This document shows, piece by piece, positions 18,883 through 28,400 of a stretch of 64,000 nt of DNA. Origin of the DNA: Chryseobacterium lathyri. Its GTDB lineage: Bacteria; Bacteroidota; Bacteroidia; Flavobacteriales; Weeksellaceae. The stretch spans positions 930,001-994,000 of the forward strand of contig NZ_JAUSSF010000003.1 in assembly GCF_030812195.1 (NCBI RefSeq). The letters are read 5' to 3'. Position 1 is the stretch's first letter; every line of letters starts with the position of its first letter. Position numbers and translations under genes: made by a program. The notes below the pieces were generated by a model, which saw only the letters and a program-made list of their open reading frames with translations, made no database searches and was not told the DNA's origin.

Positions 18883-19656
18883 ATGAAAAAACTACTTTTA
18901 CTATTTGTTTCTGTTCTATTTTTTAATCTGTCTGCCCAGAAAAGGGGGAAAGACTACAGCAATATTTTAAAAAGTAAAAACATCTATGAGATTAATGCTT
19001 TTCTCAGGGATGCACATCCTGATGATCCCCGGAGATCTGTATTGAAACCCAGGGTAATGGAAATGATGACCCAATACATTAAAGACGCTCATCCTGCAGA
19101 CCAGAAAGTGAAAGACATGCAGGAAATGCTTGCACTGCTGAAAAGAAGACCGTCTACAAAGATCAGTTTTGATGAAATGAACGCCATTATCAAACAGAAA
19201 CAGATCGCCAAATATAAAGCAGAACTTGCCGCCAAACAATCTACGGTGGTGTATACACCAAGTACTACCCAAAACGCTTTTGTTGTCAATACATCCGCCA
19301 ATGTCGCTGTTCCGAATGCTGAAGCTGAAGAGTTTAATATGCTGATGGCTGTAAATCCTGTGGAGCACAAAAATAAAACGGTAAAAATATTAAATTCCCT
19401 ATTCGATAACGACCCGAACAGCAAGGAAAGCATTGTTCTTATCAAAAATAACTCTGATTGTAATATCATTGTAAGAATGGAAGGAGTGGGAAACACCAAA
19501 TACAGACTTGCCGTTCCCGCCCATGATGAAAGTACAATTGTTATAACCAAAGGACAGTATCTCTTCACAAGTCTTGTATGTGGCGCGCAGTATGCTTCCC
19601 AAAAAACAATCGAAAAAGCTATTATGGTAGCATTGGGAACCTCCCCAACACAGTAA
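18883..19656 (+). CDS. Secreted two-cysteine protein (DUF6759-like), copy 2
   Basis: 257 residues from the ATG at 18883; a TTG two codons upstream is not needed. Signal peptide ends at LSAQ. A helical N-terminal block (NIYEINAFLRDAHPDDP, RRSVLKPRV) is shared with the gene at 20453. The C-terminal domain (NNSDCNIIVRMEG, LAVPAHDESTIVITKGQY, LVCGAQYASQK) has the two conserved cysteines of the family. A TAATATTTG box lies only four bases before the ATG, so the transcript could be nearly leaderless. Function unknown. Confidence 0.78.
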   Translation: MKKLLLLFVSVLFFNLSAQKRGKDYSNILKSKNIYEINAFLRDAHPDDPRRSVLKPRVMEMMTQYIKDAHPADQKVKDMQEMLALLKRRPSTKISFDEMNAIIKQKQIAKYKAELAAKQSTVVYTPSTTQNAFVVNTSANVAVPNAEAEEFNMLMAVNPVEHKNKTVKILNSLFDNDPNSKESIVLIKNNSDCNIIVRMEGVGNTKYRLAVPAHDESTIVITKGQYLFTSLVCGAQYASQKTIEKAIMVALGTSPTQ

Positions 19657-19725
19657 GCCCTCTATAAATACGCACAGATCTAGTCTTTTATGCTTAAAAG
19701 GCAAGGTAATCTATGTAAAAATTGC

Positions 19726-19734
19726 TATTTTTGC
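19726..19734 (+). promoter_or_regulatory. -7 box for trmB
   Basis: TATTTTTGC 20 bases before the ATG at 19755. It lies downstream of an in-frame TTG at 19722 and so argues for the later start. Confidence 0.6.
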
Positions 19735-19754
19735 AGGATTTTATAAATGACTCG

Positions 19755-20432
19755 ATGGGCAAAAATAAATTAGCAAGATTTGCTGAAAACAAGATTTTAC
19801 CAAATGTTATCCAACCCACAAGAGAGGATGCATTAAACGGTTTTCCACTTAAAGGAAACTGGAGAAAGGATTTCTTTAAGAATGACCACCCAATCGTGCT
19901 CGAATTGGGTTGTGGAAAAGGAGAATATTCTGTAGGGCTTGCGAAAACCTTCCCTGAAAAAAACTTCATCGGAATAGACATTAAAGGAGCCAGATTCTGG
20001 TTTGGCGCTAAGGAAGCCGTGGATAGCGGAATGAATAATGTGGCATTTCTCAGAACACAGATCGAGCTTGTAGATCATTTTTTTGCAAAAAGTGAAGTTG
20101 ACGAAATTTGGATCACATTCCCAGATCCTCAGATCAAATACAAACGTACAAAACACAGACTTACCCATCCTGACTTTTTAGAACGGTACAAAAAATTTCT
20201 TAAACCTGGTGGAATCATCCATCTGAAAACGGATTCTGAATTCTTGCATGGCTATACGTTGGGCTATTTGCAAGGTGCCGGTTATGAAATCATTACAGCC
20301 CATCATGATATTTATGGTGCTCCGGAATATGATCCGAATACGGAACATCTCAGAGACATAAAAACCTATTATGAAGAGCTTTTCTCAGCTAAAGGAAAAA
20401 CAATAACATATATAAAATTCCGGATAAGCTAA
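19755..20432 (+). CDS. trmB: tRNA (guanine-N7-)-methyltransferase
   Basis: 225 residues from ATG 19755 (MGKNKLARFAENK, the usual flavobacterial TrmB beginning). It makes m7G46 in tRNA using S-adenosylmethionine. The SAM-binding loop VLELGCGKGEYSVGLA is near 55-70, FIGIDIKGARFWFG near 77-90 and the family motif ITFPDPQIKYKRTKHRLTHP near 119-138. It is followed after 20 bases by a two-cysteine family gene, possibly co-transcribed. Confidence 0.96.
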   Translation: MGKNKLARFAENKILPNVIQPTREDALNGFPLKGNWRKDFFKNDHPIVLELGCGKGEYSVGLAKTFPEKNFIGIDIKGARFWFGAKEAVDSGMNNVAFLRTQIELVDHFFAKSEVDEIWITFPDPQIKYKRTKHRLTHPDFLERYKKFLKPGGIIHLKTDSEFLHGYTLGYLQGAGYEIITAHHDIYGAPEYDPNTEHLRDIKTYYEELFSAKGKTITYIKFRIS

Positions 20433-20452
20433 TGGAATAACACAACAAATTG

Positions 20453-21154
20453 ATGAAAAAAATTTTAACGCCCCTCCTCTTCTTTTTCCTGGTTTCGGGT
20501 TCTGCTTCAGCACAGAAAAAACACAAGGATATCTTAAAAAGCACAAATACAAAAGAAATTGAAGAATACCTAAGGAATGCGCACCCTGATGATCCTAAAA
20601 GAGCTGTTCTAAAACCCAAGCTCATTGCTTTAAAGAATTCTGGCTGGACAAAAGGTGCTAAAACCGCGAAACCAATGGAAGCCAGACCGGTAATGACTGA
20701 TATCCCAAACAGGTTTTTGAGAAATTCAAACTCTAATGATGCGGAAGAGTTTAAAAAGCTCATCGCCGAAACTTCTGATCAGCATAAAGACAAAACGGTC
20801 AAGCTTCTGAATGCTATGTTTGATGAAGATATTACCAGTAAAGAGGCAGTGCTTCTGTTTAGAAATAATTCGGACTGTAATATCATCCTTAGAATTGAAG
20901 GAAAAAATTTCTATAACCTGGCCGTTCCTGCACATGGTGAGAATTTTATCATCCTCAATAAAGGCTCATATAGCCTGAACAGCAATGTTTGTGATGTAAA
21001 ATACTCCTCTCAAAAAGATATAAAAAAAGGTATATTTGTAGTGATTGAAAATCCGGGTACGTCGCCTAAGTCTGATGCAAATAAAGATGCTGCAAAAGAC
21101 CAAAAGGAAGCAATACCGGTTAAAACTTTAAAAAAGAAAAGATCCAAAAAATAA
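20453..21154 (+). CDS. Secreted two-cysteine protein (DUF6759-like), copy 3
   Basis: 233 residues from ATG 20453. Signal peptide ends at ASAQ. The N-terminal block (ILKSTNTKEIEEYLRNAHP, DDPKRAVLKPKL) matches copy 2. The C-terminal domain (NNSDCNIILRIEGKNFYNLA, VPAHGENFIILNKGSY, NVCDVKYSSQK) is closest to copies 1 and 2. A Lys-rich tail ends in KKKRSKK. The next copy begins four bases after its stop, so the two form an operon. Confidence 0.78.
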   Translation: MKKILTPLLFFFLVSGSASAQKKHKDILKSTNTKEIEEYLRNAHPDDPKRAVLKPKLIALKNSGWTKGAKTAKPMEARPVMTDIPNRFLRNSNSNDAEEFKKLIAETSDQHKDKTVKLLNAMFDEDITSKEAVLLFRNNSDCNIILRIEGKNFYNLAVPAHGENFIILNKGSYSLNSNVCDVKYSSQKDIKKGIFVVIENPGTSPKSDANKDAAKDQKEAIPVKTLKKKRSKK

Positions 21155-21158
21155 CTGT

Positions 21159-21608
21159 ATGAAAAAGCTATTCGCTTTCTTCGGAATTTCACTTACCCTT
21201 ATGAGTTGTAGTGTGAACTACGGCAACTACCCTATAAGAACATCTCATCCATCATCTTCAGGAAATAGTTCCGGGGGGAATACTGTAATGAGCACGGAAC
21301 GGGAATATGCAGAGCTTATTAAAACCTATAAGCCTGAAACAGCAGATGTTTTAACCGATCTTTTGAATGACGACTCTCCTACGAATCCCAGAACTTCTAT
21401 TTCAGTGGAAAATAAATCTCCTTGCAATATGGTGCTTACTGTGAGCAGTACCGGCTTCTTTAAAAAGATTCCGATAGGTTCCGGTAAAGTTGGATATACA
21501 ATGGTTCCTAAAAACCGGAATTACAGACTCTCCGGAATGCTCTGTAACTCATCTTACGATTCTACAAAGTTCATCACCACATCTTATGCTATAAAGATTA
21601 GCAATTAA
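21159..21608 (+). CDS. Short lipoprotein of the two-cysteine (DUF6759-like) family, copy 4
   Basis: 149 residues. A lipobox (LTLMSC, Cys17) marks an exported lipoprotein. Only the C-terminal domain of the family is present (VENKSPCNMVLTV, GMLCNSSYDSTKF), and it is the most diverged copy. A Ser/Gly-rich linker follows the lipid anchor. Starting four bases after copy 3 and ending at a strong terminator, it may act with copy 3 in the same compartment. Function unknown. Confidence 0.75.
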   Translation: MKKLFAFFGISLTLMSCSVNYGNYPIRTSHPSSSGNSSGGNTVMSTEREYAELIKTYKPETADVLTDLLNDDSPTNPRTSISVENKSPCNMVLTVSSTGFFKKIPIGSGKVGYTMVPKNRNYRLSGMLCNSSYDSTKFITTSYAIKISN

Positions 21609-21611
21609 AAT

Positions 21612-21640
21612 AACCCCCACTCAGTTGAGTGGGGGTTTTT
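21612..21640 (+). terminator. Terminator after two-cysteine lipoprotein
   Basis: AACCCCCACTCA pairs with TGAGTGGGGGTT (12 bp), then T5. Confidence 0.85.
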
Positions 21641-21668
21641 CTTATACCAAGACATATAACTACATAAT

Positions 21669-21700
21669 AAAAAAACGCTGGACAAAAATCCAGCGTTTTT
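21669..21700 (-). terminator. rpsB terminator
   Basis: AAAAACGCTGGA pairs with TCCAGCGTTTTT; on the minus strand it ends in a T run just after the rpsB stop. Confidence 0.85.
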
Positions 21701-21723
21701 CCTATATTAAAGAAAATCTTTAA

Positions 21724-22485
21724 TTATTCAGCATCGAAATCAGTATCTGTTTCAGCAGATACCTTTTCTCCCTCTTCTTTAGATTTTTCTTTATCAGCTT
21801 TTCTTTGAGACTGACCTTCTTTGATAGAATCAGAAACGATGTTTAAGATCATATCGATAGATTTAGAAGCATCATCGTTTCCTGGGATAACGAAGTCTAC
21901 TTTTCTAGGATCAGAGTTCGTATCAACAATACCGAAAACTGGAATACCTAATTTCTTAGCTTCAGTTACAGCGATATGTTCTCTCATGATATCTACAACG
22001 AAGATTGCAGAAGGAAGACGAACCATGTCAGAGATAGAACCTAAGTTCTTCTCCAGGTTAGCTCTTTGTCTGTCTACCTGTAATCTTTCTTTTTTAGATA
22101 AAGTTTCGAACGTACCGTCTTTTTTCATTTTGTCGATATGGTTCATTTTCTTTACAGCCTTTCTGATCGTAACGAAGTTCGTTAACATACCACCAGGCCA
22201 TCTTTCTGTAATATAAGGCATATTAAGTTCAGAAGCGTGTTTTGCAACAACTTCTTTCGCTTGCTTCTTAGTAGCTACGAAAAGAACTTTTTTACCTGCA
22301 GAAGTTAATTTTTCCAAAGCGCTACAAGCTTCGTCCAATTTAACTGCTGTTTTATGTAAGTCTACAATGTGAATACCGTTTTTCTCCATAAAAATGTATG
22401 GAGCCATATTTGGATTCCACTTTCTGGTCATGTGACCGAAGTGTACGCCAGCCTCTAAAAGGTCTTTTACATTTGCTTTTGCCAT
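21724..22485 (-). CDS. rpsB: 30S ribosomal protein S2
   Basis: 253 residues. Typical S2: LLEAGVHFGHMTRKWNPNM near 10-28, ERWPGGMLTNFVTIRK near 91-106, VVDIMREHIAVTEAKKLGIP near 158-177 and VDTNSDPRKVDFVIPGNDDA near 182-201. The last 30 residues are highly charged. Third gene of rplM-rpsI-rpsB, but separated from rpsI by 200 bases that contain a palindromic repeat. A terminator follows directly; no tsf is attached. Confidence 0.98.
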   Translation of the reverse strand: MAKANVKDLLEAGVHFGHMTRKWNPNMAPYIFMEKNGIHIVDLHKTAVKLDEACSALEKLTSAGKKVLFVATKKQAKEVVAKHASELNMPYITERWPGGMLTNFVTIRKAVKKMNHIDKMKKDGTFETLSKKERLQVDRQRANLEKNLGSISDMVRLPSAIFVVDIMREHIAVTEAKKLGIPVFGIVDTNSDPRKVDFVIPGNDDASKSIDMILNIVSDSIKEGQSQRKADKEKSKEEGEKVSAETDTDFDAE

Positions 22486-22603
22486 GTTTTCTGTTTTTGT
22501 TAGTTTACTTTCCGTCTTTTAAACAATCAACAACTTCTTTAGATGGGAGAAGTGTTTGGATGCTAAACGTAACGGGCAATTTGCTTTAGGCTTTAGGCAC
22601 TAA

Positions 22604-22680
22604 GCTGTAAGCTTCAAGCGAGTTAAAAAGTTTAATAAGTTTTTCAAATAGCTTATTGCATATTGCTTTAAGCTTACCGC
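22604..22680. repeat. Imperfect palindrome in the rpsI-rpsB spacer
   Basis: Arms at 22604-22619 and 22665-22680 match in 14 of 16 positions around AAGCTT. Degenerate GCTTTAGG/GCTTAT units surround them. The 200-base spacer is unusually long for a ribosomal operon. Confidence 0.55.
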
Positions 22681-22685
22681 AATTC

Positions 22686-23072
22686 TTAACGTTTTGAGAA
22701 CTGGAATCTCTTTCTTGCTTTTTTCTGACCTGGCTTCTTTCTTTCCACCATTCTTGCGTCTCTTGTAAGTAAACCAGCTGGCTTCAAAGCTAATCTGAAT
22801 TCAGCATTGATTTCACATAAAGCTCTTGAAATACCTAATCTGATAGCTTCTGCCTGACCTGTATTACCACCACCGAAAACATTTACGGTGACGTCATACT
22901 GACCAACAGTTTCAGAAAGGATAAACGGCTGGTTCAACTTGTAAACCATCACGTCTGTAGAGAAATAAGTTGCAGCATCTTTACCGTTTACTGTAATAAC
23001 ACCAGAACCTGGTCTTACATAAACTCTTGCTACAGAAGTTTTTCTTCTTCCGATTTTGTGAACTATAGACAT
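22686..23072 (-). CDS. rpsI: 30S ribosomal protein S9
   Basis: 128 residues, normal length. Begins MSIVHKIGRRKTSVARVYV; the core motif GGGNTGQAEAIRLGISRAL lies near 65-83, and the basic tail KKARKRFQFSKR reaches the ribosomal P site. It starts six bases after rplM, the conserved L13-S9 pair. Confidence 0.98.
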   Translation of the reverse strand: MSIVHKIGRRKTSVARVYVRPGSGVITVNGKDAATYFSTDVMVYKLNQPFILSETVGQYDVTVNVFGGGNTGQAEAIRLGISRALCEINAEFRLALKPAGLLTRDARMVERKKPGQKKARKRFQFSKR

Positions 23073-23078
23073 AATTAA

Positions 23079-23534
23079 TTATTTAAATTCGTTAACATTA
23101 ATTGTTTTAGGCTGTTGAGCTTCATGTTTGTGCTCAGTTCCTTCATATAAATAAAGGTTCTTCAATAAAGCAGATCCTAATCTGTTTTTTGGCAACATAC
23201 CTTTTACAGATTTCTCTAATACTTTTAAAGAATCTTTCTTCTGAAGTTCAGCCGCAGTCATAGACTTCTGTCCACCAGGGTAACCTGTATGCCAGATGTA
23301 AGTCTTATCAGCCCACTTATTTCCGGAAAGCGTAATTTTCCCAGCATTCAAAACGATCACGTTATCACCACAATCTACGTGAGGTGTAAAGTTCGTTTTG
23401 TGCTTACCTCTCAAAATCTTTGCAACCGTAGAAGCTAGTCTTCCTAACGGCTGTCCTTCAGCGTCTACCACAACCCATTCTTTATTAGCAGTAGCTTTGT
23501 TCGCTGAAACAGTTTTGTAACTTAATGTATTCAC
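23079..23534 (-). CDS. rplM: 50S ribosomal protein L13
   Basis: 151 residues. WVVVDAEGQPLGRLASTVAK near 21-40, GKHKTNFTPHVDCGDNVIV near 44-62 and KGMLPKNRLGSALLKNLYLY near 110-129 are L13 signatures. First gene of the leftward ribosomal operon, with a TACCTTTGC box about 46 bases upstream. Confidence 0.98.
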   Translation of the reverse strand: MNTLSYKTVSANKATANKEWVVVDAEGQPLGRLASTVAKILRGKHKTNFTPHVDCGDNVIVLNAGKITLSGNKWADKTYIWHTGYPGGQKSMTAAELQKKDSLKVLEKSVKGMLPKNRLGSALLKNLYLYEGTEHKHEAQQPKTINVNEFK

Positions 23535-23579
23535 ACGTTTTAGTTAAAGATTAAACATAATTTTCCCCTAAAAGGGTGT

Positions 23580-23588
23580 GCAAAGGTA
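23580..23588 (-). promoter_or_regulatory. -7 box for rplM operon
   Basis: Minus strand reads TACCTTTGC, with a possible -33 TTG at 23604-23606 (about 15 bases apart). Confidence 0.6.
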
Positions 23589-23813
23589 CAAATTATTTTT
23601 GTAACCCAAAAACATATTTTATTTAATCTATCCTACTCCCCGGGTTTCACTTCCTTTTAATTGATTTTATCAACAATTGGTTTTTTAAAGGACTTGCCCA
23701 AAAATACAAATGACAAAGTAAGGAATTTAAACACTAATCTCTTTCTTTATTAAATTTACCTTAAAGATTTCCTTTAAATCTTATTAATATGAGTATTTAT
23801 TTCACGAAATATT

Positions 23814-23821
23814 TATATTTG
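23814..23821 (+). promoter_or_regulatory. -7 box for DUF3667 gene
   Basis: TATATTTG 26 bases before the ATG at 23848. Confidence 0.5.
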
Positions 23822-23847
23822 TGCCCAAATCATAGTTCTAACTATCC

Positions 23848-24957
23848 ATGAGCCACGGAAAAATAAGAGAAGATAAAACCTGCCTGAACTGCGGGCACCA
23901 GGTTGAAGAAAGATTCTGCCCGCACTGCGGACAGCAAAACATAGAAAGCCGTCATCCTTTTTACTATTTATTCACTCATTTTTTTGAAGATTTCACTCAT
24001 TATGACGGTCAGTTCTGGGGGACTATGAAAAATCTGCTTTTTAAGCCGGGAAGGCTTACAAAGATTTATCTGGAAGGGAAAAGACAGCAATTCGTGCCTC
24101 CCGTAAAACTTTACATTTTTATAAGTTTTGTCACTTTTCTGTTTATTTCATTCCAAATAACAGATTTAAATTTTGGCAAGGAAGGAGCCCGCCAGGCAAA
24201 AGACATCAATAAAGAGATTCAAAAAGAAGCAGCTAAAAATAAAGATGTAAATAAGGCTTTACAATCTCCGGAAGTACTAAAGGCAGATTCCCTTACCGGT
24301 GGAATGTTGGCTCGTGCATTAGATTCATCCCAAGTTAAAAATACAGCTCAAGATAGTGTAGATGTTGAAAACATATTTAAAGAGAATAAGAGCATTACAA
24401 AATCCTTCGGACTGCAGTCTATGGAGGATTTTGACAAGAAAGATCAAAAGAACGGGCACCAATATCAGGTTTTCCGTCCTTTCGTGGCTAAGATCTTTGA
24501 GCTGGAAGAAAAAGGCCATTCTCCTAGTGAGATTACCAATATGTTTATTAAGAGCTCTGTTCACAATTTACCAAAAGCTCTTTTCATATACCTTCCTTTG
24601 TTTGCTTTTCTGCTATGGATATTTCACAGTAAAAAAAAGTGGTGGTATTTTGATCATGGCGTTTTTACCCTCCACTACTTTTCTTTTTTATTACTGCTCA
24701 CTCTTCTTCTTTTTGTACTGAATAAGGTGTTTAGCTATTTTGAAACAAACAGCTTTGTCATTATTCTGAAAGGGTTGCTGACCACAGGGGCTACTGTTTA
24801 TGCAGGATGTTATTTTTTTGTAGCTCATTATAAAACCTACCGTACGCACCCTGCCCTGACTATTTTAGTAGGTGCTATTATATTTTTTATCAACACCGTT
24901 TTATTTACATTTTTATTAATGGGCTTGGGAATTGTTAGCTTCTTATTAATGCATTAA
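23848..24957 (+). CDS. DUF3667 family membrane protein with zinc-ribbon head
   Basis: 369 residues. The N-terminus has two CxxC pairs (CLNCGHQVEERFCPHCGQQN, residues 10-29), a small zinc ribbon. Next comes the DUF3667 block (HFFEDFTHYDGQFWGTMKNL, FKPGRLTKIYLEGKRQQFVP), then a transmembrane segment near 95-110, a charged loop of about 125 residues and four more membrane segments up to the end. The role is not known. The stop overlaps the stop of the convergent gene by four bases. Confidence 0.85.
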   Translation: MSHGKIREDKTCLNCGHQVEERFCPHCGQQNIESRHPFYYLFTHFFEDFTHYDGQFWGTMKNLLFKPGRLTKIYLEGKRQQFVPPVKLYIFISFVTFLFISFQITDLNFGKEGARQAKDINKEIQKEAAKNKDVNKALQSPEVLKADSLTGGMLARALDSSQVKNTAQDSVDVENIFKENKSITKSFGLQSMEDFDKKDQKNGHQYQVFRPFVAKIFELEEKGHSPSEITNMFIKSSVHNLPKALFIYLPLFAFLLWIFHSKKKWWYFDHGVFTLHYFSFLLLLTLLLFVLNKVFSYFETNSFVIILKGLLTTGATVYAGCYFFVAHYKTYRTHPALTILVGAIIFFINTVLFTFLLMGLGIVSFLLMH

Positions 24958-25286
24958 CTGCGCAGGGACTTGTTTGCTCTGAAACTAGCAATTAGGTAAT
25001 AGGCTACAAAAACTGTAGAAAACTTCAGGATAGACGGAATGGCAAGCTCAAGATTGAATATAAACGTTCCTGTTAGCACCAAAATACCCATTGCGACAAA
25101 GGAAATACCCAGTTTTTGCGGCAATGTAAAATTGGGTGTATCTAAATAATAGGCAATTCCCCATGCTATCCCAAAAGACAGTGCATAATATACATCAAGC
25201 CCGATATTATCCGAACTGTAAAAAAAATAATTGATAAGGAAGCTAAGAACTGTTCCTAAAGTAAAATACATCCAAGCCTTTTTCAT
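24954..25286 (-). CDS. Small integral membrane protein of unknown function
   Basis: 110 residues from the ATG at 25286 (MKKAWMYFTLGTVLSFLINY); a TTG seven codons upstream is less likely. Four hydrophobic segments separated by short loops fill the protein, which ends in ASFRANKSLRS. I recognise no family. It converges on the DUF3667 gene with overlapping stop codons. Confidence 0.65.
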   Translation of the reverse strand: MKKAWMYFTLGTVLSFLINYFFYSSDNIGLDVYYALSFGIAWGIAYYLDTPNFTLPQKLGISFVAMGILVLTGTFIFNLELAIPSILKFSTVFVAYYLIASFRANKSLRS

Positions 25287-25436
25287 ACTATATATATTAT
25301 GGCGCAAAAATAGAGAATTTACTTGTCATTATTAAACGAATGATTGTTAAGTTGGGGAAATAACAACCTGCCAATTACAAACAACATTCTAAAAATCAAA
25401 CCATTAAACAAAACCAAACGGTTCTTATTTTATTAT

Positions 25437-25444
25437 TATATTTG
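25437..25444 (+). promoter_or_regulatory. -7 box for icmF
   Basis: TATATTTG 27 bases before the ATG at 25472. It covers an in-frame TTG (25442), which therefore cannot be the start if this box is used. Confidence 0.55.
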
Positions 25445-25471
25445 AAAATTCAGAAATTTTCTAGATTTTTT

Positions 25472-28400
25472 ATGGAAACCCAAAAATATACTCCAACCAA
25501 CAAAGTAAGAATCGTAACAGCGGCGTCATTATTTGACGGACACGATGCTGCGATCAACATCATGCGCCGCGTGATCCAGGGAACAGGATGTGAAGTGATC
25601 CACCTTGGCCACGACAAATCAGCCGAGGAAGTTGTAAACACAGCAATCCAGGAAGATGCCAATGCCATTGCACTAACCTCATATCAAGGCGGACACAATG
25701 AATATTTTAAATACATCTACGACCTTTTAAGAGAAAAGAATTCCCCTCAGATCAAGATTTTTGGTGGCGGTGGCGGTGTAATCCTGCCGGAAGAAATTGA
25801 AGATATCATGTCTTACGGAATCGACAGGATCTATTCTCCGGATGACGGCCGTGAACTTGGCTTACAGGGAATGATCGATGATTTGGTTCAACGATCAGAT
25901 TTTGCAACAGGAAAGGATATAACTGCTGATGATCTGGATTCAATTAGTTTTGAAAATTCCACAAGCATTGCTAAAGTCATTTCTGCCGTTGAAAATTTCT
26001 CTGAGGAAAAGCCTGAGTTGGTACAAGCTATTGACGAAAAATCAAAAGATCTAAATATCCCGATTATCGGTATCACAGGAACCGGTGGAGCGGGAAAATC
26101 TTCATTAACAGATGAATTGGTAAGACGTTTTATCCGTTCAAATCCTGATAAGAAGATTGCCATCATCTCAATTGACCCTTCTAAAAAGAAAACAGGAGGT
26201 GCATTGTTGGGAGACAGAATCCGTATGAACGCGATCAATGATCCGAGAGTTTATATGCGTTCGATGGCTACGAGAGAAAATAACGTTTCCGTTTCACCAT
26301 TCATTCATTCTGCATTGAATGTTCTGAAGCTGGCTCATCCTGATGTAATTATTCTGGAGACTTCAGGTATCGGACAGTCCGGTTCAGAAGTATCTGATTT
26401 TGCAGATGTTTCAATGTATGTAATGACCCCTGAATATGGGGCATCCACTCAGCTGGAGAAAATTGACATGTTAGATTATGCCGATTTAGTAGCTTTAAAT
26501 AAGTCTGACAAACGTGGAGCCTTAGACGCGCTTCAGGCTGTTAGAAAACAGTTCCAGAGAAACCATTTATTGTGGGAACAGCAGCTGGACGAAATGCCGG
26601 TATATGCTACAAAAGCATCTCAGTTCAATGACCATGGAACGACAGAACTATACAACAGATTAATTTCAAAAGTAAACGATAAGTTTTCAGGCTTAGATTT
26701 AAAAACTTTTGCTGAACAGGAAATTACAGATGAAGTAACGATCATTCCTCCCAAAAGAGTCCGTTATCTTTCCGAAATTGTTGAAAACAACAGACAATAT
26801 GATGCAAACGTTGAAAAACAAGCTGAATTAGCCAGAAAAATGTATCATATCGAAGGGGTAAGAAATTTCCTTTCCAATGAAGCTTTAGACACTGAATATC
26901 AAAAAGCGGAAAAAGATCTTCAGCAGGAAAATATCGACTTCTTAAGAACTTGGGATGATACAAAAAAAGCTTTTCATGAAGAGTTTTATTCGTATTTCGT
27001 AAGAGGAAAGGAAATTAAAGTGGAAACCTCAACGGAATCATTATCCCACTTAAGAATTCCAAAGATTGCTTTACCAAAATATACTGACTGGGGTGATCTG
27101 ATCAAGTGGAAAGGCCAGGAAAATCTTCCGGGAGGGTTCCCGTACACAGCAGGAATTTATCCTTTTAAAAGAACAGGAGAAGATCCTACAAGGATGTTTG
27201 CAGGAGAAGGAGGTCCGGAAAGAACCAACAGAAGATTCCACTACGTTTCTGCGGAAATGGATGCAAAACGTTTATCCACAGCGTTTGACTCTGTAACTTT
27301 GTACGGCCAAGATCCAGCTTTACCACCGGATATTTATGGTAAAATCGGAAATGCGGGCGTTTCTATTGCAACGTTAGATGATGCTAAAAAGCTATATTCA
27401 GGATTTGATTTGGTGAATGCAATGACTTCCGTTTCAATGACGATTAACGGACCGGCTCCGATGTTGCTGGCTTTCTTTATGAACGCAGCCATCGATCAGA
27501 ATGTTGAAAAATATATTGCAGAACATAAGCTTGAAGCAAATGTTGAAAAAGCTTTAAAAGCAAAATTTGACGATAAAGGTTTAGAAAGACCAAAATATAA
27601 CGGAGAATTACCTCCTTCCAATAACGGTTTAGGTTTAAAATTATTAGGAATAACGGGAGATGAAGTAATTCCTGCGGAAGCTTACGCTGAAATTAAAGCT
27701 AAAACGATCGCAACCGTTCGTGGTACAGTTCAGGCAGATATTTTAAAAGAAGACCAGGCTCAGAATACCTGTATTTTCTCTACTGAATTTGCTTTAAGAT
27801 TAATGGGTGATGTTCAGGAATATTTTATCACAGAAAAAGTAAGAAACTTCTACTCGGTTTCTATTTCAGGATATCATATTGCAGAAGCAGGTGCCAATCC
27901 GGTTTCCCAGCTGGCATTTACTTTGGCAAACGGTTTCACGTATGTGGAATATTATTTGTCAAGAGGAATGGATATCAATGATTTTGCGCCGAACTTATCT
28001 TTCTTCTTCTCTAACGGTATTGACCCTGAATATTCAGTGATCGGCCGTGTAGCAAGAAGAATCTGGGCAAAAGCAATGAAGCTGAAATACGGGGCAGATG
28101 AAAGAAGCCAGATGCTGAAGTATCATATTCAGACTTCAGGCCGTTCGCTTCACGCTCAGGAAATTGATTTCAATGATATCAGAACAACACTTCAGGCGCT
28201 TTATGCAATCTATGATAACTGTAATTCTCTTCACACCAATGCTTACGACGAGGCTATTACGACACCGACTGAGCAGTCTGTAAGAAGAGCAATGGCGATT
28301 CAGCTGATCATTAATAAAGAATTAGGATTAGCTAAAAATGAGAATCCGCTTCAAGGCTCATTTATTATTGAAGAACTGACGGATCTTGTGGAAGAAGCCG

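Larger units (their letters stand above)
23535..23847. other. Divergent intergenic region rplM / DUF3667 gene
   Basis: 313 bases with no gene. It holds the leftward rplM promoter box and a short CCCCTAAAAGGGG hairpin in the rplM leader, and on the right the box for the DUF3667 gene (23814-23821). The middle is plain AT-rich sequence. Confidence 0.6.

Noticed and set aside
19722..19754. TTG start extending TrmB by 11 residues
   Set aside because: The promoter box at 19726-19734 lies downstream of it and TrmB proteins normally begin MGKNKL.
27292..27300. Perfect DnaA-box sequence TTATCCACA inside icmF
   Set aside because: Single copy within a conserved coding region; expected by chance in 64 kb.
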